From JAWKOK01 sp963848115 (GTDB lineage Bacteria > Chloroflexota > Anaerolineae > Caldilineales > Caldilineaceae), in assembly GCA_963848115.1 (NCBI GenBank), contig CAWKCP010000001.1:1-64000 (forward strand): a DNA stretch of 64,000 nucleotides, read 5' to 3'. The position numbers and the translations under genes are program-made. Shown one piece after another: positions 49,431 to 58,721 of this stretch; the first letter of the stretch is position 1, and every line of letters starts with the position of its first letter. The notes beneath the pieces were generated by a model. That model was not told the origin of the DNA. It did no database searches and saw only the letters and a program-made list of their open reading frames with translations.

Positions 49431-49460
49431 TTGTCGTTTGCTCCCGCTGAAGACTATAAT
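49431..49460 (+). promoter_or_regulatory. Predicted promoter of sucCD
   Basis: TTGTCG (49431-49436) and TATAAT (49455-49460) are 18 bases apart, 206 bases upstream of sucC. This implies a long leader. No riboswitch was recognised in it, and nothing else is seen in 49273-49666. Confidence 0.45.
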
Positions 49461-49666
49461 TGGTCATTAACTACCGATCGTCACACAAGTGAGTCCACTC
49501 TAAGAGAATCGTCTGCCACAGATGAAACCACCGAAAATCCAATTCATAGAGATTGGCAGGCAGAGATAATCCATGCCACTGCCATCGTGCCATGTTTACA
49601 ACATTTCGCAGTCAGCGGAGTGAAGTCACACGCACTACCTACCCCACACCCGCAAGGAGGACGAGA

Positions 49667-50818
49667 TTGAACCTACACGAATATCAGTCCAAACGCATCT
49701 TCGCTAAGTATGGGATTCCTATCCCGAACGGCGAAGTGGCGAGTTCACCCGTTGAAGCGCGCGACATTGCTCGTCGCCTCGGCGGCCCCGTGGTCGTTAA
49801 GAGCCAGGTGCTCGTCGGTGGTCGCGGCAAGGCCGGCGGCATCAAACTAGCAGCGGCGCCTGACGATGCCGAGGCCTGTGCCAGGGATATCCTGGGCATG
49901 GACATCAAGGGCCTCAAGGTCAAGAAGGTGCTGGTCGATCAGGCCGCCAACATCGAGACCGAGATCTACCTGGGCGCAGTCTTGGACCGGGCGAGACGCC
50001 GTGTCGTGCTGATGGCAAGCAGCGAAGGCGGTGTTGAGATCGAGCAGGTTGCTGCCGAAACGCCGGACAAGATTGTGACGGTTGCCGTCCATCCGTTCCT
50101 CGGCCTCCGTGACCACCAGGCCCGAATCCTGGCCGACGGCATCGGGCTGCCCAAAGAACATGCCGGGGCCTTTATCAAGATCGCCAAGGGCCTCTACAAT
50201 GCCTACATTGAGAGCGATGCCACACTGGCCGAGATTAATCCACTCGTCATCACCGGCGACAACGAGCTGATCGCAGTTGACGGCAAGATCGCGCTGGATG
50301 ACAGCGCACTCTTCCGACACCCCGATTTGGCTGAGATGCGTGACCCGGACGAAGAGGATGAATCAGAGCTGGAGGCACGCCGCTATGGGTTGAGCTACAT
50401 TCACCTGGACGGCGAAATCGGCTGCATGGTCAATGGCGCCGGGCTGGCCATGGCGACGATGGACATCGTCAAGTTCTACGGCGGCGATCCGGCCAATTTC
50501 CTCGACATCGGTGGCGGCGCCCAGGCGGAGAAGGTTGCAGCGGCGTTGCGTATCATCCTCTCCGACGATCGTGTGAAAGCCGTACTAATCAATATATTCG
50601 GCGGCATCACCCGCTGTGATGAAGTCGCTCGCGGCGTTTTGGAGGCCATCAACACGCTGGATGTCCAGGCGCCCTTCGTTGTTCGATTGGTAGGCACCAA
50701 TGAAGAAGAGGGCCGGCAGATTTTGGCTGAAGCCAACCTGGCCAACCTGACCACCGCTACCAGTTTGGCAGACGCGGCCCAGAAAGCAGTGGCCGCAGCA
50801 AAAGGAGCGAGCGCATGA
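49667..50818 (+). CDS. sucC: Succinyl-CoA synthetase subunit beta
   Basis: The beta subunit of the TCA-cycle enzyme that makes ATP or GTP from succinyl-CoA. The start is TTG 49667, after AAGGAGG, giving NLHEYQSKRIFAKYGIPIP, the usual beginning of the family; no ATG start fits. The ATP-grasp domain (VVKSQVLVGGRGKAGGIKLA, then LIAVDGKIALDDSALFRHPD) is followed by the CoA-ligase domain (FLDIGGGAQAEKVAAALRII, INIFGGITRCDEVARG). Length is 383 residues, normal. The stop overlaps the sucD start by four bases (ATGA). Confidence 0.96.
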   Translation: MNLHEYQSKRIFAKYGIPIPNGEVASSPVEARDIARRLGGPVVVKSQVLVGGRGKAGGIKLAAAPDDAEACARDILGMDIKGLKVKKVLVDQAANIETEIYLGAVLDRARRRVVLMASSEGGVEIEQVAAETPDKIVTVAVHPFLGLRDHQARILADGIGLPKEHAGAFIKIAKGLYNAYIESDATLAEINPLVITGDNELIAVDGKIALDDSALFRHPDLAEMRDPDEEDESELEARRYGLSYIHLDGEIGCMVNGAGLAMATMDIVKFYGGDPANFLDIGGGAQAEKVAAALRIILSDDRVKAVLINIFGGITRCDEVARGVLEAINTLDVQAPFVVRLVGTNEEEGRQILAEANLANLTTATSLADAAQKAVAAAKGASA

Positions 50819-51693
50819 GCATCCTGGTTGGAAAAGAGACACGCCTGATCGTACAAGGCATCACGGGCCGCGAAGGCGCGTTCCATACCCAGCAGATGAT
50901 CGACTACGGCACGAACGTGGTCGCCGGCGTTACGCCCGGCAAAGGCGGGGCGTGGGCCGTCGGCAATACGCCGGTCTTTGACACGGTGGAAGAGGCCGTG
51001 GAAGCGACCGGCGCCAACACCAGCATCATCTACGTGCCGGCCCGTTTTGCACCCGACGCCATCATCGAGTCGGCGGACGCCGGCATCGATCTGGTCATCT
51101 GCATCACCGAAGGACTGCCGACGCTGGACATGGTCAGCGTGCGTGCCTACCTGGATACAACCGGCACGCGGCTGATAGGGCCGAACTGTCCGGGACTGAT
51201 CACCCCCGATGAGGCCAAGGTCGGCATCATGCCGGGGCATATCCACACCAAGGGCACTGTCGGGCTGGTGAGCCGCTCGGGGACGCTTACCTACGAGGTC
51301 GTCTACGCGCTTACGGCACGTGGCATCGGCCAGAGCACGGCCATCGGCATCGGTGGCGACCCGATCATCGGGACCACCTTCCTGGACGTGCTGGAACTCT
51401 TCGAGAACGACTCGGCCACCGAGCAGATCGTGCTGATCGGTGAGATCGGCGGTACGGACGAGCAGAAGGCTGCCGAGTTCATCGCCAACAAGATGAGCAA
51501 GCCCGTCACCGCCTTTATCGCAGGCCAGACCGCGCCTCCCGGCCGGCGCATGGGCCACGCCGGGGCCATCATCTCCGGCGGCGAAGGCACGGCTGCCGAA
51601 AAGATGGATGCGCTGCGCGCCGCCGGCGCTCGTGTCGCCCGTCACCCTGATGAGATCGCAGAGATGGTTGCAGAGAACGTCAGCAATAGTTAG
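50815..51693 (+). CDS. sucD: Succinyl-CoA synthetase subunit alpha
   Basis: The alpha subunit carries the CoA site and the phosphorylated histidine. The 292-residue protein shows the Rossmann motif (VQGITGREGAFHTQQM), GGKGGAWAVGN-like nucleotide-loop features, IGPNCPGLITP and the phospho-His248 in GRRMGHAGAIISGG. It overlaps sucC by four bases, consistent with coupled translation and equimolar subunits. A strong terminator follows eight bases after the stop, closing the operon. Confidence 0.96.
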   Translation: MSILVGKETRLIVQGITGREGAFHTQQMIDYGTNVVAGVTPGKGGAWAVGNTPVFDTVEEAVEATGANTSIIYVPARFAPDAIIESADAGIDLVICITEGLPTLDMVSVRAYLDTTGTRLIGPNCPGLITPDEAKVGIMPGHIHTKGTVGLVSRSGTLTYEVVYALTARGIGQSTAIGIGGDPIIGTTFLDVLELFENDSATEQIVLIGEIGGTDEQKAAEFIANKMSKPVTAFIAGQTAPPGRRMGHAGAIISGGEGTAAEKMDALRAAGARVARHPDEIAEMVAENVSNS

Positions 51694-51700
51694 TTCCCAT

Positions 51701-51750
51701 AGATCAAAAGAGAGCCGGGCTTCTGACGAAGCCCGGCTCTCTTTTGATCT
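51701..51750. terminator. Terminator after sucCD
   Basis: Perfect 23-base arms (AGATCAAAAGAGAGCC... and complement) enclose TGAC. The right arm has CTTTTGATCT, so T-rich ends serve both strands between sucD and the DUF362 gene. Confidence 0.88.
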
Positions 51751-51801
51751 GGTTCGATTCTTCCATCGCTGCGTTCAATAATGGGTCGCTGCCATCGTGA
51801 T

Positions 51802-53052
51802 TTAGGCAGGCGCACTCAGCGAGAGCACCTGTTCTAGGGCATGCTCGTAGACCTCAAAATGCTCGCCCTCTTTCTCCTCAGGATCGACATATTTGAACCA
51901 CATGGCATGGTCGGGCTTGTCACCGGAAAGCACGCGACGGCTGACCCGCAAGCGACCTTCGGGATCATGCCAACGGACTTCTCCGTCCTGCAAGAGGATG
52001 AACTCGCCTGCGTATTTCTTGTAGAATTCCCGCCGGTGCTCCTGGTAATAGAGCGCCTGCTCGGCCGTCGTCCGATGCCAGCTGATATTGCGTTCTTCTG
52101 TATCCGTCAACACGGCGAAGAAATCTCCGACCGGCCCCGAAACCTCGGATTCGAAGTCAATTTCGTCCAGATCGACCGTACCGAAACCACCCTCCGCAGC
52201 CACCAGCAACGGGTTTCGATCCCGGTGGAAGGGCGGCGTCAGCCAGTCTGCCTGGGGATCGATACCCATCAGATACGCGCCGCAGGCATCCGTGGCAATC
52301 GTATTGTCGCCGGCAATCAACGTGTTGCCGATGCGCGGATGGTCATCCTCGCCGTCGTAACCCCACTCTCGTCCGGCCTGAGAAACGAGCCCGTCGATGA
52401 TATTCAGCGTAGGGTTGATCATTCGGCCTATGTCAGCCAGCATGTAGGGCATGCGCACGAGATGATGGTAGTAGTGCCGTGGGCGGGCCGGCAGCAGCCC
52501 GGGCATGAGGCCAAAGAGGTTCTTAAGCGTCATCGTGATGCCCATAAAGGCATGGTTTTTGAGCACAGCCACGGAGACCATTTCATCTACATCCACAATC
52601 GCCGCAGGCAGCAGATATTCACGGAACATCTGCCCACCGCCGGGGACAGAGACCATCGTGTGGGGCGGCATAATGCCGTCGGCATAGCGCACGCCAAACT
52701 CCTGAAAGAGCGAGGCAAAGGTGGTTGTCTCGACGATTGAAGCGCCCAAGTACATCGAGTAGAAGCTGACGTCGATGGCGATCAGTTCGGCATCCGTGCG
52801 CTCACGCATCAAGCGCAGAAATGCCCGCGCCACCTGCGTACTGACCAGCTGCTGCAAATGGCCTTCGTGGTAAACGCGGTTTTTGGGCTCTTTGTCCTGA
52901 TTGAACTTTATGCCGATTCGCTTGGCGCGACCTAGCTTTTCCCAGGCTTCCGTCAGCGGATCGGTCACCCGTTTCAGCGCTTCGTAGATTTCATCGTCGC
53001 CGGCGCGGTAATCACAGTGAACAGCGCGCACTTTGTATTCAGATTGCGACAT
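51802..53052 (-). CDS. DUF362 domain protein
   Basis: This 416-residue protein fits DUF362 (IGIKFNQDKEPKNRVYHEGH; VSVAVLKNHAFMGITMTLKN, LFGLMPGLLPARPRHYYHHL; IIDGLVSQAGREWG), a family of unknown biochemical role that sometimes carries ferredoxin domains; none is seen here. A His-rich run (YYHHL) and Asp/Glu clusters might bind metal. The start ATG 53052 follows GAAAGGGTC. It is a single gene convergent with sucCD. A function in redox or metabolic housekeeping is only a guess. Confidence 0.75.
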   Translation of the reverse strand: MSQSEYKVRAVHCDYRAGDDEIYEALKRVTDPLTEAWEKLGRAKRIGIKFNQDKEPKNRVYHEGHLQQLVSTQVARAFLRLMRERTDAELIAIDVSFYSMYLGASIVETTTFASLFQEFGVRYADGIMPPHTMVSVPGGGQMFREYLLPAAIVDVDEMVSVAVLKNHAFMGITMTLKNLFGLMPGLLPARPRHYYHHLVRMPYMLADIGRMINPTLNIIDGLVSQAGREWGYDGEDDHPRIGNTLIAGDNTIATDACGAYLMGIDPQADWLTPPFHRDRNPLLVAAEGGFGTVDLDEIDFESEVSGPVGDFFAVLTDTEERNISWHRTTAEQALYYQEHRREFYKKYAGEFILLQDGEVRWHDPEGRLRVSRRVLSGDKPDHAMWFKYVDPEEKEGEHFEVYEHALEQVLSLSAPA

Positions 53053-53094
53053 CAATAGACCCTTTCCTCGTTCGCGTTAGCGATGTTCTAAATA

Positions 53095-53196
53095 CAGTAG
53101 TTCACGATTTGTCATTCTGAGCGGGTATTTTCGAGCACGCCACTCTGGCAAGGGGCTAGCGAAGAATCTCGCTTTTTACCAAATCGTGAACTACTG
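53095..53196. repeat. MITE-like element with 17-bp perfect terminal inverted repeats
   Basis: CAGTAGTTCACGATTTG at 53095-53111 is matched by its exact complement at 53180-53196. The interior contains TCATTCTGAGCG and GCGAAGAATCTCG. Flanking ATA on both sides may be a target duplication. No other copy was found in the window. Confidence 0.7.
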
Positions 53197-53306
53197 ATAT
53201 AGCAATGTTCAATAATGACCAGAATTTCCCAAAGCGCCGCTAAAGATACAACATGCGATGGTAAAAAACAACTAAACGAAAGCCGGAACGACAACGCAAC
53301 ATTGGA

Positions 53307-53387
53307 TGTGTTCAAATAGAGTCGCGCGTTTGGCCGGTGGCGGTGGGCAAGGGCACGCCCCTGCGTTCGCAACTCCTCTTGAACACA
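53307..53387. repeat. Short inverted repeat with a GGGCACGCCCC core
   Basis: TGTGTTCAA (53307-53315) and TTGAACACA (53379-53387) flank a segment with CAAGGGCACGCCCCTGCG, the same core found in the 107-109 bp tandem repeat at 58421-58721. Confidence 0.5.
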
Positions 53388-53446
53388 CCCCATGAATCTC
53401 GCAGGTCACGTTTTCGGCGTAACAAGACACGAACGCGAGACAGATC

Positions 53447-53475
53447 TTGAATCCGCTTGCTTGCTCACGTACAAT
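53447..53475 (+). promoter_or_regulatory. Promoter for a probably leaderless mRNA
   Basis: TTGAAT (53447-53452), 17 bases, TACAAT (53470-53475), then six bases to ATG 53482. Transcription would begin at or next to the start codon, and no ribosome-binding site is visible. Confidence 0.5.
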
Positions 53476-53481
53476 GATCCT

Positions 53482-56400
53482 ATGCAGACAGAACTGACAT
53501 ACATCCCCGAAGACAGACGATTCGCTCTAGCACAGAAGCTGGCGCTGGCGCCTCGAAGCGGCGGCACCGCGCTATTTGCAGACATCTCCGGCTTCACAGC
53601 GTTGACTGAAGCCCTCGCCTCTGCTCATGGCCCGCGCGCCGGAGCCGATGAAGCCACGCGCCGACTGAACGAGGTCTATGACGCCATCATTGAGGCGCTG
53701 CACCGCTTTGGCGGCTCAATCATTAGCTTCAGTGGCGATGGCATGCTCTGCTGGTTTGCGGAAGCCAGTCCTTATGCTGAGAGAGTGCGGCGAGAGCGCA
53801 TCTCGAACGGGAAGCGTGCGCAGAGAGCGTGTCGTCAAGCGCTCTGCGCAGCGTTTGCAGTTCAACAGGTGATGCAGGACTTCGTCAGCATCCCCATCGA
53901 CGACTCGACCGTGATCAGCTTGGGGATCAAAACATCCGTAGCAAGCGGCGAGGCTCATCGGTTTGTCGTCGGCGACGCTACCATCCAGCGCATCGACGTG
54001 TTGGCCGGCAGCGTGGTAGACCGAACGTCAGCTGCAGAGCAGATCGCCAACCAGGGCGAGACTCTGATCGATGAAGCAAGCGCGGCAATTGCACGGCCGT
54101 GGCTGGAGATTTCTGAGTGGCGGTCGGACAGTAACGGCCAGCGTTTTGCCGTTGTAGAACCTGCCGCCCGGCTACAGTGCGGGAACGATGGTGAAGGCCC
54201 CGTGGAGAGATTGACGGACGTGGACCTCCCGGCGGAGCAGGCAAGGCAATGGCTGTTGCCGGCCGTCTCTGCATGGCTATCAAGCGGGCAGTCCGCCTAT
54301 CTGGGTGAGCTCCGCCCGGCATGCGCCCTCTTCATAGGCATCAATGGACTTGACACTGAACACGATCCCGATATTGCCAAGAAACTGAACGCCTACGTCT
54401 GTTGGGTCCAGCAGACCTTGTCCCAGGTTGAGGCCGAACTCATCCAGGTGACCATAGGTGACAAGGGGATCTACCTCTTTGCCGCCTTCGGCGCCCCCGT
54501 CGCCCATTCTGACGATCTGCAGCGAGCTGCCTGGGTCGCCCGGTACTTGCAGGAGCCGCCAAGCAACCTGCCTTTTCGGCCACTTGTGCAAATTGGCATG
54601 GCGCAGGGTCGCATGCGCATGGGCGCGTACGGCAGTGAGAGCCGCCGAACATTCGGCGTCCAGGGGCCGGCAGTCAATCTGGCCGCGGCGCTGATGACCT
54701 TGGCCCAACCCGGCCAGATCTTGCTGAACGGTCCAACAAGCAGTGCACTCACTTCGGTCTACTTCCTGGAAGATGTCGGCCACCGCCAAGTAAAGGGTCA
54801 GACCTCACCCATACCGGTCTACGCCCTGGGCACGGCAAAACGAACGACCCCGATCCCGTACGACAGCGCAGATGGACAGATGCTCTATGGACGTTCCGAG
54901 GCGCTTTCAGAACTGATGAGAGCGGCCACAGCTCTTGAGCGTCAGCAGGGCGCAGTGGTGCGCATCGAAGGCGAAGCCGGCATCGGCAAGAGCCGGCTCA
55001 TCGCAGCCTTTGCCGATCGACTTAAGGTCAATGGCCTCACCCTGGCGGCAGGCGCCGGTCGCAACATCGAACGCAATACACCCTACTTGGCCGCCCGCCA
55101 AATGGCACGCTGGCTGCTGGGCCTAGGCCCTCTGGAACAAGCTGAACCCGAGGCGCAGATCGTTCACATCACGACACTCCTAGAGAGCCTGAACCCTCAA
55201 TGGCTGCTCCGCTTGCCGTTGCTGGGCGATCTGCTCGACCTGCCTATCCCAGACAACGCAACGACAGCCACATTTGATCCGCAACTGAGAAGGGCAGCGC
55301 TGCTCACACTGACGGTCGAGATCATCCAAACTGTTGCCCGAACCACGCCCCTTGCGCTGCTCGTCGAAGATGCCCAATGGCTCGACGAAGCATCACTGGA
55401 CATGCTGGCAGCATTGGCACGCGTCATCGAACAGACGCCGATGGTCCTGATCATCGTTCACCGACCGGCGGAACAGGAGACCGCGCCGACCATCGACGCA
55501 CTGGCAAAGATGTCGTCGGCTACACACCTGATTTTGGGCGGTTTGGATAGGGCCGGCATGCGATCAGTTGTCGAATTACGATTAGGGGGAGCCATCTCGC
55601 CTTTGGCCCTCGATCTGATCGAACGGCAGGCCCAGGGGAATCCATTCTTCTGCCAAGAATTGGTCGATACACTCCTCGCTGCCGGTGAAATTGAACAGGT
55701 CAAAGGAGGTGGAGATCCTCGGTGGGCGCTTTCGGATACGGTGATAGAAGCACTACGGCAGGCCCGGGCACTTGTTCGATTGGACGGAGAATGGCGGTTG
55801 GCGCAGGATATTGCGCTGACCGACATCACGCCTGGGCTGCCCGACTCGATCCATGGAGCCGTCCTGGCCCGATTCGACCGCATGAACGAACAGGACAAGC
55901 TGACGCTCAAAGTAGCCAGTGTAATCGGGCAGAAGTTTCCCGCCAAGCTGGTGGCCACAGTCCATCCAACCGCCGATGAAGGTGCGGCCATCATGAATCA
56001 GCTTGAAGGAATGACCCGGCAGAATCTCGTGCGTCGAGCGGCTCACCGCGACAGCGATCTCTTCGAGTTCAGCCACAATATCACCCAGGAAGTCATCTAC
56101 CGCCTCCTGCTGAAAGAACAGCGTCAGGAGTTACACACGCGTGTCGGAGAGGCGCTGGAACAGATGACGCAGGACAGGTCCGATCTGCTGGCCCATCACT
56201 TTTTCAATGGGAAGCTGAAGGATTCAAGTGTGCATTCAAAGGCGCTCGTCTATCTCGATCTTGCGGCTCGCCGAGCCCGCCTCGACTATGCGAATGAGGC
56301 GGCGCTCTTCTACTTGGATCGAGCGCTTGGGCTTGAGGCTCGTTGGCAGTGGCTGGCGGATCAGACCGCACTCTACCACCTTTTGGGCAGACGCAATGAC

Positions 56401-57735
56401 GAACAAGCAAGCCTTGAACGGCTGACACGTGTCCAGGATGCCCCGCCCATTCAGCTTGCCCTGGCGCGCTCAGCATACTTCGAGGCGATCAGTGCGTACC
56501 AGCAAGCCGTTGAACAGCTCGAAATGGCCTCCGATTTCGCAATGCACGACGGCGATCACGCCAGCCATGCCCACTGCCTGGCCCAGCTTGGCTTGATTGC
56601 CTGGAAGCAGGGAGATCTGGATACCGCTGAGCGCTACTATCGCTCAGTATTGGCGGCCCTGCCCGAGGATGGAGAGTTTCGGCAGGAGAAGGCGGATGCC
56701 CGCTACGGCCTCGGACTCGTCTACCGGCAGCAAGGTTCCTACGATGCCGCGCTGGCCGAATTCAGCCTCGCGCTTGCGACCTATCGGGCACTCGAAAACC
56801 GCCAGTCCGAAGCCAAACTCCGCATCGCCATCGGCCATGTGGAGAATCGTCGGAACAATTTGGCCGATGCGTTGGACTCCTACCGCGAGGGGCTGGAACT
56901 CTATCGTATGATTGGCGACCGAGCGGGGCTTGGCGCGGGCCTGGTCAGTCTAGCACAGGGTATCAGCGCAACCGGCGATCTGGAAAGTGCAAACCAACTG
57001 TTGGCCGAAGCGCGGGAAATCCATCAAGCACTTGGCGACCTTTGGTGGCAGACCATTGACTTAAATGAACTCGCCATCAATGCCATGCTTGTGGGAAGAC
57101 TTGAAGAGGGTGGAGCGCATCTACAAGTTGGCCTTTCATTGAGCAGAGAGATCGGCGATGAGTCCGGCATCGCCTACGCGCTCTGCAACCTGGGCCAGAT
57201 CCGCCGCGACCAAGGTCTTCTCGAGGAAGCCGAAGCACTGATGGTGCAAGGGATTGCGTTGGCCCGACACCAGGCCGATACCGTACTGGAAGCCAACTAT
57301 CTCATGGACATGGCGCTGATCAGCCAAGCGCGCTATCGCGATCAGGAGGCGATCGAGCGGGCAAGAGCCTCGTCCCGTCTCTACACAGAGCTCGATCTTG
57401 AGGGCAGTAACCTGACCAATCTGACGACAATGGCGCTCTGTTCGTTGCGCATCGGCGATGATACGGACGCCCGGCGATTTACAGATGAAGCCGTGGCCCG
57501 ACTCCAGATGGACGACGGTGCATCGACCTTTCCCCAACGGGAGTATCTCACCTGTGCTACAGTCTATCGAGGGTTGGGCCATGCCGAGCTTGCCGACGAG
57601 TGCCTGCGTCATGCACATCGACTGGTTGAGCAGCAGGCCGAGAAGTTGCAGAGCGAGGCCCTACGCCGCTCGTACTTGGAGAAACTGCCTTTCAATCGCC
57701 AGATTCTTGACGAAGTGTCCCAGGCTGAACGCTGA
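53482..57735 (+). CDS. Class III cyclase-like/ATPase/TPR protein
   Basis: An intact protein of 1417 residues. ATG 53482 (MQTELTYIPEDRRFALAQ) is preferred over an in-frame ATG at 53392 because a promoter lies between them. The first cyclase domain has ALFADISGFTALTEALAS and a metal-type Asp in SFSGDGMLCWFA. The second is degenerate (ALFIGINGLDTEHDPD, TIGDKGIYLFAAFGAP). The ATPase has Walker A GEAGIGKSR (about residue 493) and Walker B LLVEDAQWLDEASL. TPR helices follow to the end (RYGLGLVYRQQGSYDAALAE). It is a paralogue of the protein at 9624-13655. It probably senses a signal through the TPR region; the product of the cyclase domain, if any, is unknown. Confidence 0.85.
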   Translation: MQTELTYIPEDRRFALAQKLALAPRSGGTALFADISGFTALTEALASAHGPRAGADEATRRLNEVYDAIIEALHRFGGSIISFSGDGMLCWFAEASPYAERVRRERISNGKRAQRACRQALCAAFAVQQVMQDFVSIPIDDSTVISLGIKTSVASGEAHRFVVGDATIQRIDVLAGSVVDRTSAAEQIANQGETLIDEASAAIARPWLEISEWRSDSNGQRFAVVEPAARLQCGNDGEGPVERLTDVDLPAEQARQWLLPAVSAWLSSGQSAYLGELRPACALFIGINGLDTEHDPDIAKKLNAYVCWVQQTLSQVEAELIQVTIGDKGIYLFAAFGAPVAHSDDLQRAAWVARYLQEPPSNLPFRPLVQIGMAQGRMRMGAYGSESRRTFGVQGPAVNLAAALMTLAQPGQILLNGPTSSALTSVYFLEDVGHRQVKGQTSPIPVYALGTAKRTTPIPYDSADGQMLYGRSEALSELMRAATALERQQGAVVRIEGEAGIGKSRLIAAFADRLKVNGLTLAAGAGRNIERNTPYLAARQMARWLLGLGPLEQAEPEAQIVHITTLLESLNPQWLLRLPLLGDLLDLPIPDNATTATFDPQLRRAALLTLTVEIIQTVARTTPLALLVEDAQWLDEASLDMLAALARVIEQTPMVLIIVHRPAEQETAPTIDALAKMSSATHLILGGLDRAGMRSVVELRLGGAISPLALDLIERQAQGNPFFCQELVDTLLAAGEIEQVKGGGDPRWALSDTVIEALRQARALVRLDGEWRLAQDIALTDITPGLPDSIHGAVLARFDRMNEQDKLTLKVASVIGQKFPAKLVATVHPTADEGAAIMNQLEGMTRQNLVRRAAHRDSDLFEFSHNITQEVIYRLLLKEQRQELHTRVGEALEQMTQDRSDLLAHHFFNGKLKDSSVHSKALVYLDLAARRARLDYANEAALFYLDRALGLEARWQWLADQTALYHLLGRRNDEQASLERLTRVQDAPPIQLALARSAYFEAISAYQQAVEQLEMASDFAMHDGDHASHAHCLAQLGLIAWKQGDLDTAERYYRSVLAALPEDGEFRQEKADARYGLGLVYRQQGSYDAALAEFSLALATYRALENRQSEAKLRIAIGHVENRRNNLADALDSYREGLELYRMIGDRAGLGAGLVSLAQGISATGDLESANQLLAEAREIHQALGDLWWQTIDLNELAINAMLVGRLEEGGAHLQVGLSLSREIGDESGIAYALCNLGQIRRDQGLLEEAEALMVQGIALARHQADTVLEANYLMDMALISQARYRDQEAIERARASSRLYTELDLEGSNLTNLTTMALCSLRIGDDTDARRFTDEAVARLQMDDGASTFPQREYLTCATVYRGLGHAELADECLRHAHRLVEQQAEKLQSEALRRSYLEKLPFNRQILDEVSQAER

Positions 57736-57771
57736 GTGATCACCACAGGTAGCCCTTGATCTTAATACAGT

Positions 57772-57945
57772 GTGCTAGGTTCCTTTGACATTTGGATCGC
57801 AGCAACGGCTGAAGCCGGCTGCTAACAACGAGAAGCGTCCTCAGGCGCTGAGATTTAGCCGCAGGACCCAGAGGGTTCCCCGGCTTCTCATTGTTAGCAG
57901 CGGGATTCATCCCGGCGAAAACGAAATGTCAACAGAACCTAGTAC
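57772..57945. repeat. 174-bp MITE-like element, best copy
   Basis: The outer inverted arms of 22 bases (57772-57793 and 57924-57945, with CTAGGTT and TTGACATTT) match except at a few positions. Inner arms GCTGCTAACAACGAGAAGC and its complement (one difference) make the whole element an imperfect palindrome. Related copies are at 35811-35985 and 13837-13880. Confidence 0.75.
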
Positions 57946-57963
57946 GCGACGGCGTAAGTAGAC

Positions 57964-58067
57964 CCATGGACCGTAGGTCACGCTATCAGCGTGACAAGCC
58001 TCACCAATCAGACTGCTCCAAAGGGTCCAGGAGTCGTCTGGCTGATAGCCGGACCTACGGTCCATGG
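57964..58067. repeat. BIME-like REP pair, copy 2
   Basis: 16-base perfect terminal repeats (CCATGGACCGTAGGTC and complement) contain GTAG followed by a hairpin with arms GTCACGCT and AGCGTGAC, and an inverted GTAG hairpin with arms GTCCGGCT and AGCCAGAC. It is the reverse-complement arrangement of the pair at 23963-24048. Confidence 0.8.
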
Positions 58068-58094
58068 CCTCATTTCCGCCGCGCTGTAGTAGTT

Positions 58095-58350
58095 TCACGC
58101 GCTTTGAGTGAGACCATCCTCATCCCATCGTGATGGATTGGTTTCGATGTACGCTCGAATACGCTGTAGTTCCGACTCATCTCGAACAATCCGTTCCCAG
58201 TAGTTGCGTTGCCGCAATCTCTTTGGGAATGGCGTCCATCCAGACGTTCAAACCCCGCGGACGTAATGAAGTGTCGTAATCGACTGATCGGTAGTCATAG
58301 CCATCATAGCGAATAGAATGACGGTTGTGTCGGGGAATGTCGGGGGACAT
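58095..58350 (-). pseudogene. Remnant of a REP-associated tyrosine transposase (RAYT)
   Basis: The N-terminal piece (PRHNRHSIRYDGYDYRSVDY) matches the usual beginning of RAYT/Y1 transposases. In another frame the C-terminal piece LRQRNYWERIVRDESELQRI, then RAYIETNPSRWDEDG, matches their end and stops at 58095-58097. The middle, with the HUH motif and catalytic Tyr, is missing (about 100 residues), so it cannot be active. It lies 28 bases from a REP pair, the kind of sequence such enzymes act on. Confidence 0.75.
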
Positions 58351-58420
58351 TGTGTTCTCCATATGGGCTTGGTTACGCGGAACCAATTGACGCTACCACA
58401 ATACCATCCGAATGCGCGTA

Positions 58421-58721
58421 GGGGCAATCCTCATGGTTGCCCGGCGTCGCGTTCATGACAACGTCGGGGCGGCCACAAGTTCGGGCGGCCACAAGGGCAC
58501 GCCCCTACGTGAACGCATTGTCTTGGGTCGGGGCAACCCTCGTGGTTGCCCGGCGTCGCGCTCATGACAACATCGGGGCGGCATGGTGCGGGCGGCCACA
58601 AGGGCACGCCCCTACGTGAACGCATTGTCTTGGGTCGGGGCAACCCTCGTGGTTGCCCGGCGTCGCGTTCATGACAACATCGGGGCGGCATGGTGCGGGC
58701 GGCCACAAGGGCACGCCCCTA
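58421..58721. repeat. 107-109 bp tandem repeat, 2.8 copies, ending in a stop codon
   Basis: Units start at GGGGCAA at 58421, 58530 and 58637. Each contains GTTGCCCGGCGTCGCG, TTCATGACAAC and GGCCACAAGGGCACGCCCCT. The last unit runs to 58720, inside the stop codon of the following minus-strand gene (58719-58721). The rest of 58351-58420 shows nothing. Confidence 0.85.

Noticed and set aside
58177..58386. Intact small gene of 69 codons
   Set aside because: Its sequence is the start of a RAYT transposase followed by an out-of-frame part of its end, so it is a remnant.
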